Part shown: piece after piece, positions 12,661 to 23,900 of the stretch
Layout of the letters: every line of letters begins with the position of its first letter
How positions within the stretch are numbered: the first letter of the stretch is position 1
NCBI GenBank assembly: GCA_008921705.1
Contig: VFFE01007105.1
Coordinates: 570,663-634,662, forward strand
Direction: 5' to 3'
Length of the DNA stretch: 64,000 bases
Origin: Burhinus oedicnemus
Lineage: Eukaryota > Chordata > Aves > Charadriiformes > Burhinidae
The notes under the pieces: model-generated
The model's database searches: none
The model's input: only the letters and a program-made list of their open reading frames with translations
What the model was told of the DNA's origin: nothing
Position numbers and translations under genes: made by a program

Positions 12661-13410
12661 CGGTCTCTCTTCTCTGCTTTTTATGAACTGCAAGTACAAA
12701 GCGTAAGCACGGAAGACAAGGCTGCCACTCGCACAAATAAATGAAAATACTGATATAGCGTAAGTTGCCTGAGAGGAAAAATCAAATTCTTTCCTGTTCT
12801 GCTGAATTTGGTATGCATCAAAAATGCAAACTTTCTGCATTTCCAGTACTCTGTGAAGAAGAAAAGGGCAATTTTTTTCCCCATTAATAACAAGCACCTA
12901 AGGGGCAATCAGAACAGAATAACAGGGAGCAGCCCAAGTCAGTGAATTTATTTTTTTGTCAAAAAATCCTCATCAATCTATTGTCACAGATGAATGCTAG
13001 TGAGAGAATTGGGACTTAGAAATGAAGTGGAGTTGTTGTCATACAAAGCGTGTCTCCTTTCAAAAACACTTCCAATGGTATTTATTTTTTTGTATTGATT
13101 TCAAGAAGCTCTGGCTACAATACAGGTCCTCTTTTGGCATGAATGCTTCTCTTGAGAATATTTTCCAGGTGTTTTTTTGAACACAGATGTACAGTTGAGA
13201 AATCAAACCAGCCATGCGGCAGACAAAGGGAATGGCTTCAAAGGTTAGCCCATTGTAATGGTTTGGCGTTACTTTCTTGGCATCTTTGCCTGGATGTCTT
13301 AAGCCAAAGATGCTATTGCTCTCGGGAGAGAAGAACCTTCTTCCCCTGCTTTCTCTCTAAATGTCTAATGCACATCCAGGAGATAAGAATGGTGCTCCTA
13401 GCGATAGAGG

Positions 13411-13426
13411 AAAAAAAAAAAAAAAA
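13411..13426. repeat. Poly-A tract (16 A)
   Basis: An uninterrupted run of 16 A. No retrotransposon body is recognisable on its 5' side. Confidence 0.9.
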
Positions 13427-15622
13427 GTGCCGATTGCTCAATTTGAAAGAAAACAATTTTTTTCTCCCATTTTAAGTGAGGATGGGCTTTAATAAACAAG
13501 GGTTGCTGGGTGGGAAGGGATGTGTCCTCCTTACTTCTGATGGAAACAGGGCTGGACGAGCAGGCACAGCACTGACAGGCGATGGGCGTTTCCCTCACTG
13601 AAATGAAATCTAAATGTACCTTTCATGGATGTTCTCCCCTCCACATCCCCCCAGGTATTTTTTGCTGGACAGCTGTCAACTAGCTGGCCAGTTTGGGTCA
13701 TCTCCATGGAAAACTTTGATTTTGAAAAGGAGTTTGAGGCTGAAATAGGGCTGCCTTCAGGGCGTTAAGGGTCTTCTTAACTAAGCACGATGGAAATGGC
13801 AACCATGAACCATGGACTGAGGTTGTTTCTTCCCGTCGCTTTTCACCATGGCTTTGTCTGAGCAGTGTCAGAGAACAACCTGCACTGATGAAGATGGGAG
13901 GACTATGAAGTACTGACACTTGTGATTATTGCTGCTTCGAAGTTCCCAACTATTTGGGGCTTAGGAATAGTTCAGGCATCCAAAAATGCATTATCTTAAC
14001 ATTTGGCAAGATGAAAATCTGGAGGAGAGAGTATTAAAAATTTGCTTTTCATTAACACAAGCTAATTAAATCATTTAGCTAGCACTTTCAGTATGGAGAG
14101 CACGCAGCCCTGTACTATTTTGAGGTTTCACTTGTTTTTCTGCCAAGTTCTAGCCTCCAGACCAGCTTTATTTTTGAGTAGGAACTAAGGACTTTTGGAC
14201 AATGTCAAGCATCATCCACTGGATCTGCTAATTTGTGGCTAGATTGTGCAACTCTTACCCAGCCAATGTGACTAATTTTAGATGTGCCTCACAGGGCGAG
14301 TGCGGGACGGGTTGGCTTGAGTACAGGCTGGAGGAACAGCCCCGAGCCCAGCGATTAATTGTGTAAGAATTTAGTAGAATCATGAGTAAGGCTCATATGA
14401 TGTAGCCCTTTCTTTTAATTCTGTGTTGTTAATGTGAACTTTGCTGTAGTCAAGGGTTTCCTGAGAATATTATTTATAATACGCTCAGTTCCTAAAAACC
14501 TTTTATTTCTCAGTAGCGAAACCTCAGCCCTTCTGTGGTTTCAGCATACAGCCTAGGAAAAGGGGGTTTGTCCTGTTTCGTTGTGGGTTCATCTCTTTGC
14601 CATTATCCTTCTCACATTTTTTGTTGGATGTAGACTTTGTTTTCCTTTAATAAACTTATTTTTAGCTCAATAAAGCACACGAGATAACCAGCCTTCCCAG
14701 GCAGCCATGCTGCTGCCTAAGCAACCGTATTTTTTCTGGAGCATTTCATGTAGGGTGGTGGTTTTTTTCCCCAGTAAGTAGTAAAGCTGCTCTGAAAAAC
14801 ATGTGGTGCTTGGACTGGAGGTTTATTTCCCAAGAAAGGCTGAAATTCTGCAAGTCAACAGCAAAATCCTGACTGACTCTCTGGAATTGAAGATGAAGGG
14901 AGAGTAGCCGGTACATAACCTCGATAAATTTGGGAATATGTGGGTACATTGCATCCAGCAAGAACAAAACCCTGACCCAGCTTCTGTCTCGGCAGACTGC
15001 AGAAGCCCGATGCCCTTGCTCCCTGCTCACCCCCCACTTTTCCGCGCTGAGTCAAGGCTGGGCTGCCCGGAGGCAGAGTGGATCCGGCCCTCTGTATCCC
15101 CAAAGTGGCTTCCCAGGGCTTGCAGAGGCTCGTGCCTGGGAGGCATTTGGCTAGCAAGACTGCAGAGAGCCTGGCAAAAGGGAAGAAGGAAATCTGAGAG
15201 GAGACTTAGTACTGAGGTGGCTCGCGCATAAGAGTCAAAAAATTGAAAGCAGAGTTTATAATGTGGACAAAAGTGCCAAGATCAGATCCTCATGTTTGCT
15301 TGATTAATTCAGAGGAAAATTCCCCATAGACCAGGGAGGCCCTTCCCGAGCTGCTGCTGCTGCCAGATTTGGGTCAGTTCATCTTCAGCTGGGCTGTGCC
15401 TGGTGAGAATAAAGCTCCAGCACCTTTCCCGGGGGCAGTGCGATGCCCTCACAGGCATGGCCAGCGAGATGTACTGGTTAATACACGGTGTTTCCCTCTG
15501 CCCATAGGACCCTAGAGCTGGCTATGCACTATCGCTCACAGAGACTTTGCATGGAAGGAATGTGGGGGGGAAACCGTTGCTGCAGCCCAGGGAATGAAGA
15601 GAAATGGGCCAGGGCCACGGAT

Positions 15623-15671
15623 TTGATGTTAAAGGTCTTTTCCATCCTAAATGATTGTATGGTTCTATGAT
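15623..15671 (+). mobile_element. CR1 LINE 3' terminal remnant
   Basis: The segment TGATGTTAAAGGTCTTTTCC followed by ATGATTGTATGGTTCTATGA matches the last part of a CR1 element in plus orientation. Sequence upstream of it is too diverged to assign. Confidence 0.75.
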
Positions 15672-16094
15672 TTGTGCCTGGCTGGTTCTCAGCAGCTCGT
15701 AAGAGGAGGTTTACACAGCTTCATCCCTTCCATTAAAACTGTTATCCTAAGGGAGCTCCCGCTTGCTACCTAGTTTGAGATACATTCTTTCCCCCCACTG
15801 CTGTCATTCTGTTGTCACAGCTCCGAACTGATTGCCCACTGCCATTCACTCGTAGCACCGGAGCTCAGGTTTTATTCCTGTGATCAGGAGCTTACGAATG
15901 TCATTCGCAAAGTGCCACGTGCCTCAGCAGCTCGGTACCACCAGGTACCGCCACGTCCATCGTTCCTGGAAATGGTGCCTTTTCCCACCATCAGCAATGG
16001 CAGTTCTGAGCTCTCTGCCTGGCTCCCTGCTCGTTTACAGCACATCTATGCCTGGGTCTGCTTCATGGAAACTCGGCTACAATGAGAGGTGGAG

Positions 16095-16264
16095 GAATCA
16101 CAGAATCCCGGGGGTTGGAAGGGACCTCGGGAGATCACCTAGTCCAACCCCCCTGCCACAGCAGGGTCACCCAGAGCAGGTTGCACAGGACGGCGTCCAG
16201 GCAGGTTTGGAATGTCTCCAGAGTTGGAGACTCCACCACCTCTCTGGGCAGCCTGTTCCAGTGC
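16095..16264 (-). mobile_element. CR1 LINE 3' fragment, inverted
   Basis: The reverse complement of a CR1 3' end. On the plus strand it begins with AATCACAGAATCCCGGGGGT (the tail) and runs through AGTTGGAGACTCCACCACCT to GCCTGTTCCAGTGC. It is of the same type as the copy at 8368-8640 and is inactive. Confidence 0.93.
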
Positions 16265-16997
16265 AGGGAAGAGTAAGAGAAAATGCTCGGGAGGAAAAGC
16301 AGCAGAGATAGCAGCCTCTGTACCATAGCAAGAGACAGTTTTTACGGAGGGAGCTTTGCAGATGTTTATGGAAACCTGCCCCAGGTCTGGAAGGACGTGC
16401 ACAGAGAAATGCTTGAGAACTGGATGCGGGGAGGCACCATGGTCCAGTTGGAACTGGAGAACGACAATGATTAATGCAGGATACGAGATGATAGCTAGCA
16501 GGGAGTGGGCTGGAAAGGAGTTTGGAAGCGAAAGCCAAGAGCCCTGCAAAGCGAAGGGCTCCTTATCTCACTGCTTCTCCAGCGAGAGAAGGTGAAATGA
16601 GGAGGCTGTGGAGCAGGGCCGGCATTGCCTGGCCGGGGCGATACGGTGCTCTCTGCACCTGCACCGGCTGCTGGCACTAGAATGAAAGAAATGGAAAGCA
16701 CAAAGAGAAATTATTAAATGCAAAGAGCAATTATTAAAACCAACCAAAGCTGAGAAAGGGCTGCTGTGCTCCTGCCTTGGCCATTGCTCCCAAGACATTT
16801 CAGAGATGTCCTATCTAGCTGGGACCCAGGCTCCATCAGACTAATTCTGAATTTAAAAGAGCTCTATTTATGCCATTTACTGCCCTCTCAGCTGCATTTG
16901 ATTCAAACCATGGGACCCAAACAATTAAAGTTAAGGGTGCCCTTAACCCAGGCGTCAGGTGCAACCTTAACAGCTTCTACTCTGCCACCTGGGCAGT

Positions 16998-17037
16998 GGG
17001 GTAAGGTGAGGGGAGGTACGGGGGGAAATAAGAGGGG
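16998..17037 (+). other. Candidate G-quadruplex
   Basis: Four G runs (16998-17001, 17010-17013, 17020-17025, 17034-17037) are separated by loops of 8, 6 and 8 nt on the plus strand. The loops are at the long end of what usually folds. Confidence 0.45.
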
Positions 17038-17129
17038 AAATAACAAGTTGCAGTGTGCCCCCCGTGCCGGGCAGCGTCAGGACACCCCTCGCGTCTTCGT
17101 GTGCTGATTTTTCTCATTACTAAAATGAA

Positions 17130-17149
17130 GGGGGGAAGGGGAGGGGGGG
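17130..17149 (+). other. Candidate G-quadruplex
   Basis: G6, G4 and G7 runs are separated by only AA and A. The G7 run can supply two tetrad strands. It lies 93 bp from the preceding G-rich candidate, on the same strand. Confidence 0.45.
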
Positions 17150-17204
17150 TGCGGTGCATGCGCAGAGCACCCAAGCAGAGTGCTTTCCCAAGCTGCGCTG
17201 GGCT

Positions 17205-17570
17205 TCTAGGCACCATTACACGAATAATAAGAAATAGTGTCACTGGAAAAAAAGCTGCTGTTTAAGTGACTGGCTCACGGCTTTGTTTGAGCCGTTACAA
17301 CATTGCAGAACTAATGGCCAATCACGAGTATTACAGCAGCGTCCTTGTCACAAATGAATGCACACACTGAGCTTTGTTTCTGTAATGTCATCGGGCTGGC
17401 AGATAATGAGAAAGAAGAATCTTGCCCGTAAATTGCAGCACATGTTAAAAATCACAAGTAGAAGACAGAAGAGCTTGTGAATCACCTCACTGATGAAGAA
17501 TTTACAACTCTCAGCGCTGGTCAGAGCAGAGAAACGTAGGGCGATGACAGAAGTCTGCATTTTCTGAACA
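17205..17570. promoter_or_regulatory. Candidate conserved non-coding element
   Basis: About 360 bp of unique, balanced-composition sequence. It contains a CCAAT box on the plus strand (GGCCAATCACG near 17318), TTACA-type sites and no repeat match. I see no coding frame with exon character. It could be an enhancer or an old non-coding exon. Confidence 0.2.
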
Positions 17571-17631
17571 AGCTGTACTAGCAAGATGTGTCTGGGCAGC
17601 GAGAAGGCAATGAATTAGATACAAAAGGAAA

Positions 17632-17712
17632 TTATGCAAAGAGGAAAGGAAACACAGGAAGGAGAGGGAGGCAAAGAAAGGAAGAAAAAGAAAGAAAATA
17701 AGAAGGAAAGAA
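17632..17712. repeat. Purine-rich low-complexity stretch
   Basis: GGAAA/GAAAG-rich sequence with almost no pyrimidines over about 80 bp. It produces open frames on both strands by composition alone. Confidence 0.8.
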
Positions 17713-20700
17713 ATACAACAATTTGTGAGTCTAAAGCTACCCAGAAGGATGGGAGCAGGACCCCTCCGAGCTGCTGCCCAGGCCAGGCCTGGCTGAAGGC
17801 TCTGCAGAACGGCTGGTGCTGGGGTTGGTGGTGGCTGCAGCCAGGGCTCGGTTCGGTGGGGATGGACACGTGGCAGGTTGGCCAGTCCAGCCCTCCCTTA
17901 TGGCCAGCCATGGGAAAAGGGAGGTGACACGGGGCTTGGCTGGGGCTATTTAGACACACTGCACAGGGTGACCGGCAAGAGGGGAGTGGGGCTATAGAGC
18001 AAGGAAGGAAACCAGGAAAGCGGGTGGAGAACATGGCTTCTGGCATCTCCCCAGGCTGCGGGGCCAGGAGGCAGTGAGCTGGCTGGCCAAGGGACGGGCT
18101 GGCCATGGGGACACCGAGGATGGGCTAGGGACAGGCGGTGTTGAGGAGCTGACCCAGGCATGGATGGGCTGCTCTTTGGGGCCAGCCGCGTGTCAGGCTC
18201 TCCAGGACCATCTGCCTGGAAACTCTTGTTGCTTCTTCAGAGAGGGGCGGTGGTGGTACAAATGTCCAGTGCGGCAGTTTGGGGTGGCCCTTAGGAGCAT
18301 CCAGCGAGGCGGTACGAGGCAGGTCTTAACTAGGCATAACAAGGCTCTCGCCTGTGCTGCGCAGGGTCCCTGAGCATCTGCGCTTGCTGCAGCAGAGACT
18401 GGGATCCCTGCATCGCGGTCCCTTTGATCAGTACCGGCTTTGTTCATTTCACAAGTCCGTGACCTTTCTGTTCCTTTCAAATACTGCTGAAGTTTCTTAC
18501 ACTGGTGTGCTTGAAATGATGTCCTCTGGTACACCACCCTCTTCCCACCACCCTAGTCTTCCAGTCTAATCGTTCACTAGCTTTACCACTGAACTCTAAT
18601 CTCGGGAGCCAAATAATAACAATGCTTCATCAAGAGCAGCTTTATGTTGATATGAGCCATAAGTCAAGAGGAACAATTTTAAAAAAAGAAAAAAAAAAAT
18701 CAATATATTTTACTTAGACAAGCGTTAGTATGTCATTAATACCGCCTTCGTTTGCTAAGTCTTTTTACAGTCCACTTAGCCTGCAATCTGCCTGCTGTTT
18801 GCTCTGAGCGCTCTGCTAGACCGGACAGGGACAGTAACCGCGCTCGGCTCTGCTAGCTGGTTTTTTTATGCTTAGTTTCACTTGAAGGGTCTCCGCCGCA
18901 ATGTTTGGATAGAACCACTGCAGAGGCATGCTTATTTATTTAAACCATCTGTTTCCATTGGCACGAAGATAGCCCATCACAATATTTCTGTTGATCTTCA
19001 AACTCTTTGCACACCTGGCAGTGGCTGTACAAGTTTTAGCAGCTGCGAGTGAACAGGTCCTGCTGGTGCAAACAGTTCATGCTGGTTTGGTGCAGGTATA
19101 AATAACGCCTGTCACTGAAGGCAGTGCCCTTTTTCTCCTGCCCTCTCTGAATTTCTCATCCTCCAGCCTGGGAATAGCACAAGAATTATAACCGGGAGGG
19201 GGGTGGTGGAATTCAAACTGGCATTTCTACAGCAGTTTATATCAGCCTTTCGCTTCCAGCAAAAGCTTTTTGTTTGTGTTTGGTGCAGGATAAGTATGGC
19301 TTTTAACCCTCTACATGACGGGGTATTACTAACATGCCTTTTCATGAAAAGCCAAAAGAATTACAGAGTCAGGGCAAAAAAACCAGCTCTGAGCATATTG
19401 CTCTCCCCCAGGGTTGTTATCTCCGTCTTTTGGGGGACCTGTTATTCCCTAACTGTAAAACATCCTCATTAGCTCCTGACCCTGCTTCCAGCCTTGAACT
19501 CAAAATGGGTCTGTCTGGGGAGCATGAAGGAACACGTTAACGGTGAACGTGGGCTTTGGTGGGTGCTGCCTCTCGGGTATGTGCTCTGATTTGTTTTTCA
19601 CCCCCCCAGGAGACAACATGAACACAGTCCCTGCTACCTCAAATCCTGCAGCTGGGTTTCCCATGTGTTGGTAAATCAGCAGGCTCAGCACACCCAAGGT
19701 GCAAGAAGTGGATGGGAAAACCCAACCGGCTGTTTCCTTTTGCCAGGTAAGTGTTGTTCCCACCCGCTCCAGCAGAAAACCACATTGCATCCACACACGA
19801 CAAACAACTTGCTTCTCCCTGTCCGGAGAGGTCATTAATGGAGCCCCTGGGTAGCACGAAATTATGTGCGAGGCTGAAACCACTCATCTGTAATCAGGCA
19901 ACAAAATCAAACTTGTTTAATGGTACATCCAGACAGTAAAAATAAGGCCAGTGTAACTGCGCTAGCAACACCGATAACAACAGCGTGACACATCCTTGAG
20001 CAATTTGGCTGCGCGCTCGCCTCCCAGCCGGCCGGCAGCAAGCACAGCCAGCGCTGCGAGCAGCGGGCCGGCCACACGCCGTTAGTCAGCCCCTTCTCTG
20101 CAGCATCCAAACATTTCTTGCTTTTCTCCATGCGTTTCCTTTTGCCCTCGGCGATCCTGCCCGCCCCTGACAAGCAGGCTGCGAGTACCGCAGCCGGCAT
20201 CCAGGCTGGGGCAGGTGCTGCAGGCGGGATACGTACCTTGCACGCCAAAGCCCCTGTAGCATCACCTTCGCAGTCACCTTTACTGTCACCGGCAAACAGC
20301 AGATGCCTTCAGGTGGTGATTCAGCAGGACCAAACGCGGTGGCTTTGTGGGGAGCCTGCACGCTCACAGTCCTCAGAGAACGGGCACAAACCATCCTGGG
20401 AGCAGAACCAGAGACCAGGTCACCCGTCTCGGCTCTCACCACAGTTATGAGTATTTATTGTATTTGCTCCTATTTTCTTTTCCTGGTCCAAAGACTCTGG
20501 ATTTCCTTTGTATAGCGTGAAACCACCGCAGCAGCAGGGCTGGCCAGGGACTCCTCTCTTGCTGCCCTGTATCTGTGGGGGAGTGAAACTTTGAGGAAAT
20601 CAGTGCGTTGGTCACATATTCCCTCAAAAACCAGCCTGTGGGATAAGGGCTCTGTTAAGGCAGGTGGTTACAGCTCCACTTGGCAGGACAAGAGAAGAAC

Positions 20701-20969
20701 CCTCCCTGGTCCTGACCCACCTTGTGCGTACACACAGCACCCACCCATGTAACGGGCACCAGTGCTTTTGCCTGTTGGAGTAGGGCTCTTGGTGGCTGCC
20801 ACAGGCTTTTGTGTCACTTGGGTGTCCCCTGGGTGAGTGAGGGTGCTCCGCAGCTGGCCACGGACACCAGCACAGCAGAGCTTGGCTCCGGCCAAACTGG
20901 AAAATAAATTGCGAAATACAAATGATGAGGTTTAGGTCAGATAAGGCAGCAAGTGACAGAATTTTTTAC

Positions 20970-20990
20970 AATTGCACTATTAGTGCAATT
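20970..20990. repeat. Perfect short palindrome
   Basis: AATTGCACTA and TAGTGCAATT form perfect 10-bp inverted arms around a single T. The loop is too small for a microRNA precursor. A dimeric protein-binding site or chance are the simple explanations. Confidence 0.8.
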
Positions 20991-23900
20991 TGCCCATCTT
21001 GTCCTTTGCTGGAGTGGGGCCCGTGAGGCTCTGTACTAACTGCACACTTTCATGTCCACTCGTTTGGATGGGGAGCAGAGCGTGCCATAAGGCTGCTCCG
21101 TTTTGGCACAGGAAGAGCACTGGTCTGGCTGCTGGAGAGTTAAAAATACAGCAAACGGCACTTCTTTGCATTTATCCAGCTTCCAAACAGAAAACGCAGA
21201 GCTAGTGTGCTAGCGCAGATACGTGGAAGGCAATTCCACTTGAAGACGTGCCAAAATACCTTCGACTCAAAAAGTCCTGTGGCCAGAGCTGCGCAGGAGT
21301 GACTGATGGTGGAAGAGCTATCAAGTGTCCAGGTCAGCCGGCATCAAAGTGATATTAAACCGACCTGGGCAATGCGGCTCAACAAAGCTCTGCTCAGGCC
21401 ATTCATCTAGACAGGCCAGCGCTCGCCCGGGATGAAGAAACAGCCGGTGACGAGGGACTTGCTGAGATAACGACAGCAGCCGCTTCCACTTCTGTAAATG
21501 ACTTAATTGTTCAAACCTGCTGCTCTCTTCACAATTCTGCAGTGATTGTGATTTAGTATCAACCCAGCTGATATAAAACCTGCCTTAAAAAAGCCCTGTC
21601 TTTAGGAGGAAGAGGTACTTCCTCTCACGTGGCTGAGCTGAACTATTCCCAAGCATTTCCAGGCTGGATCAGCCCAGTCACTACACCCGGGGATCAAGTG
21701 CTGCTTTCAGTTACACCTGTAATAAACCTGTGGTAAGTCACTGGGGTTGTTCCAATTTATACCAGTTCAGAAAACAATCGAGAGTGGGACTTTATTTTTT
21801 TTTTTTAACCTCAGTTACACTGTTCTATGGAAAAATCCCACGGATTCAAAGGAGACGCTGGGTGGCTGTTGTACAGGAAAGAGGAGCCCTGGCCCTGCTG
21901 GCATGGGTGACGCTGCTGTTTGCTGGGCATCTCCACCCAGGAGAGGACCACCTACTATTTTCTGAGTTCCTATGAACCGGCAAAGGCTTGAATGCGCACA
22001 TACACGCTCTCATTTGCTTCATGAATAAAAGCTTCACAGCTTTTGTAAAAGTGAGCTAAAAAGAGAAGCAAATATACCAATATATCCTCTCCATGCTTCT
22101 CCAGATGAAAAAAAGAGAATAAAACTTCTCTTCTGAAGTTAACTTCCACTGACTTCCAGGACCAGCCAGGAAGATACCACTGAGTCTCTGGGAACATGAA
22201 TCCTCAGAGGTTCTTTATAAGCCAATTTAGTACCATGGTTTATTCTGAAAAACCTACATCCTAGCAAAAATGTGTGTCTGTTCCCCTCCAGCTCCGGCTC
22301 TCTGCTATTACAGCAACAGAGCAAGAAAGGATGTGTGCGTAAAGACCTGTGTGCGTACAGCCCTCGTCGCCGCTCACGACGGGGTTACCAGCTCCTCTCC
22401 CCGGCTGTGAGCCCAGAGGTAGCCAGCGGCAACACACGCTCGACAAGCCGCTGCAGACCAGAGCGCTTTTTCAAGCACTGATGTTTTCTTCATGAGGCAA
22501 GTGTTTCTGCAAGGGTTTAACTTCTTTAGATAGTCTCCTAAATGAAAAATTAAAAAAAAAACCCCACAGTGTTCCTGTCTTGGAGATGATTTTTTTTTTT
22601 TTTGTTGCTGCTGTAGCTGGTCCTGGAAGAGGCAAATGCTCCGTGTCCCTCAGACAAGGCGCATGCCACCGGACTGGCTTTGCCTGGTGTGTCGACAGCG
22701 AGGTGCTGGATGGAGGTTTGGAAATGGGCCTGGGGGGGGGATCTTGGAATGGGGAGACATTTTTGAGCCATTGCTGCTGCACAGAGACCCTGCCAAACCT
22801 GCAAGAGGGAACGTGTGACTGTGGCTTGGAAATGAGAAAGTGCCTGTCTTCACCAGGATGCGTTTTTGCCTTGAGAGAGCTGGAAAGAAAAGGATGTGAA
22901 TATGAAAAGCATTTAAGAAATACCGTCTCTCTTTTCCATAGCAAAAGTAAGAGATTCAGACAAATAAACACAGTTTTAGAATTTGTACCTGCAGTTTTGG
23001 GGAGATTATATCTGCAGTTAAAGAGCTAGCATCCTTCCCTACAGTGAAGGATTGCGAAACCCTCGGTGGACAGCGCTTAGAAACGCTCTCAAAAACGCCT
23101 GTTATTCCCGCTGCATCCCCAGCAACACGCAATTCCAGTTTGTTCTTTAATAACCCAGCACAGATGGTGCATTACATGCTTTGGAGGATGCTGACCTGCG
23201 ACTGTACTTAGCACAAAACCTGGTGCTGCTTCTTAGCTACAGAATAACAAGAAAATGTATTGTTTGGGGTCGATTGGGATCCGCAATCCCAGCATCATCA
23301 GTCAGATTGAGTCTGATTCCTTAAAAAGCAAAATCTCGGCTGTAATACCATGGATATATACACACGGATAAAACAGAGATGGCTTTGACGTACAGAGTCG
23401 GTCATGCAACATTCCTGTCACGTCACAAACAGATCAGACTAAAAGCTTCACTCATTCTATTAGAGTTCCCAAGCGGAGCCGGGCCTGATGCTGCCCATGG
23501 AGGCTGCCAGCTCCACACGGCGTTCCCACGTACTTTGCACACCAGCGTGCCCTCAGCCACACAGACCACCAAACCAGGCAGACTCAGTGCAGCTGGTCGT
23601 TTGAAGTCATTTCCCTACTGATCATCATTCATGCTGAGGACGGAATTCTGCACTTTTGACGTGGACGTATTTGGTGCAAAATGGTGGACTTGGGCACGTG
23701 TTTAAGTGAATTTCTGAATCAAGGTCTCAGCTATCAGCTGTCCCTCTCTGTCCTGCTGTGCCCCTACTGCTACCTCGGAGGGTCCGTTTGGTCTGTTCTC
23801 CAGAAATATGGCCCAACCACCCTGGTGCCCTGCGAGACAAATGAATTTTAAACTGGGTTTCTTTGGTTTTGGTTTTTGTTTTATGCAACCGAAGCTCGTA

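Larger units (their letters stand above)
10531..15622. other. Intergenic sequence
   Basis: Mostly unique DNA with a short TTCC repeat near 12271-12290, a possible inverted MIR at 12090-12200, a poly-A tract at 13411 and AT-rich TAATTAAAT-containing sequence at 14030-14090. No gene seen. Confidence 0.6.

Noticed and set aside
17615..18106. A 163-codon minus-strand frame rich in Ser, Pro and Phe
   Set aside because: It is opposite a purine-rich low-complexity tract, so the open frame is compositional.
20960..21000. The palindrome as a microRNA precursor of the miR-25/92 seed family
   Set aside because: The arms are only 10 bp with a one-base loop and there is no longer flanking stem.
22471..23029. 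Overlapping frames of 149 and 166 codons on opposite strands
   Set aside because: Both strands are open over the same stretch and neither shows a family motif or exon borders.
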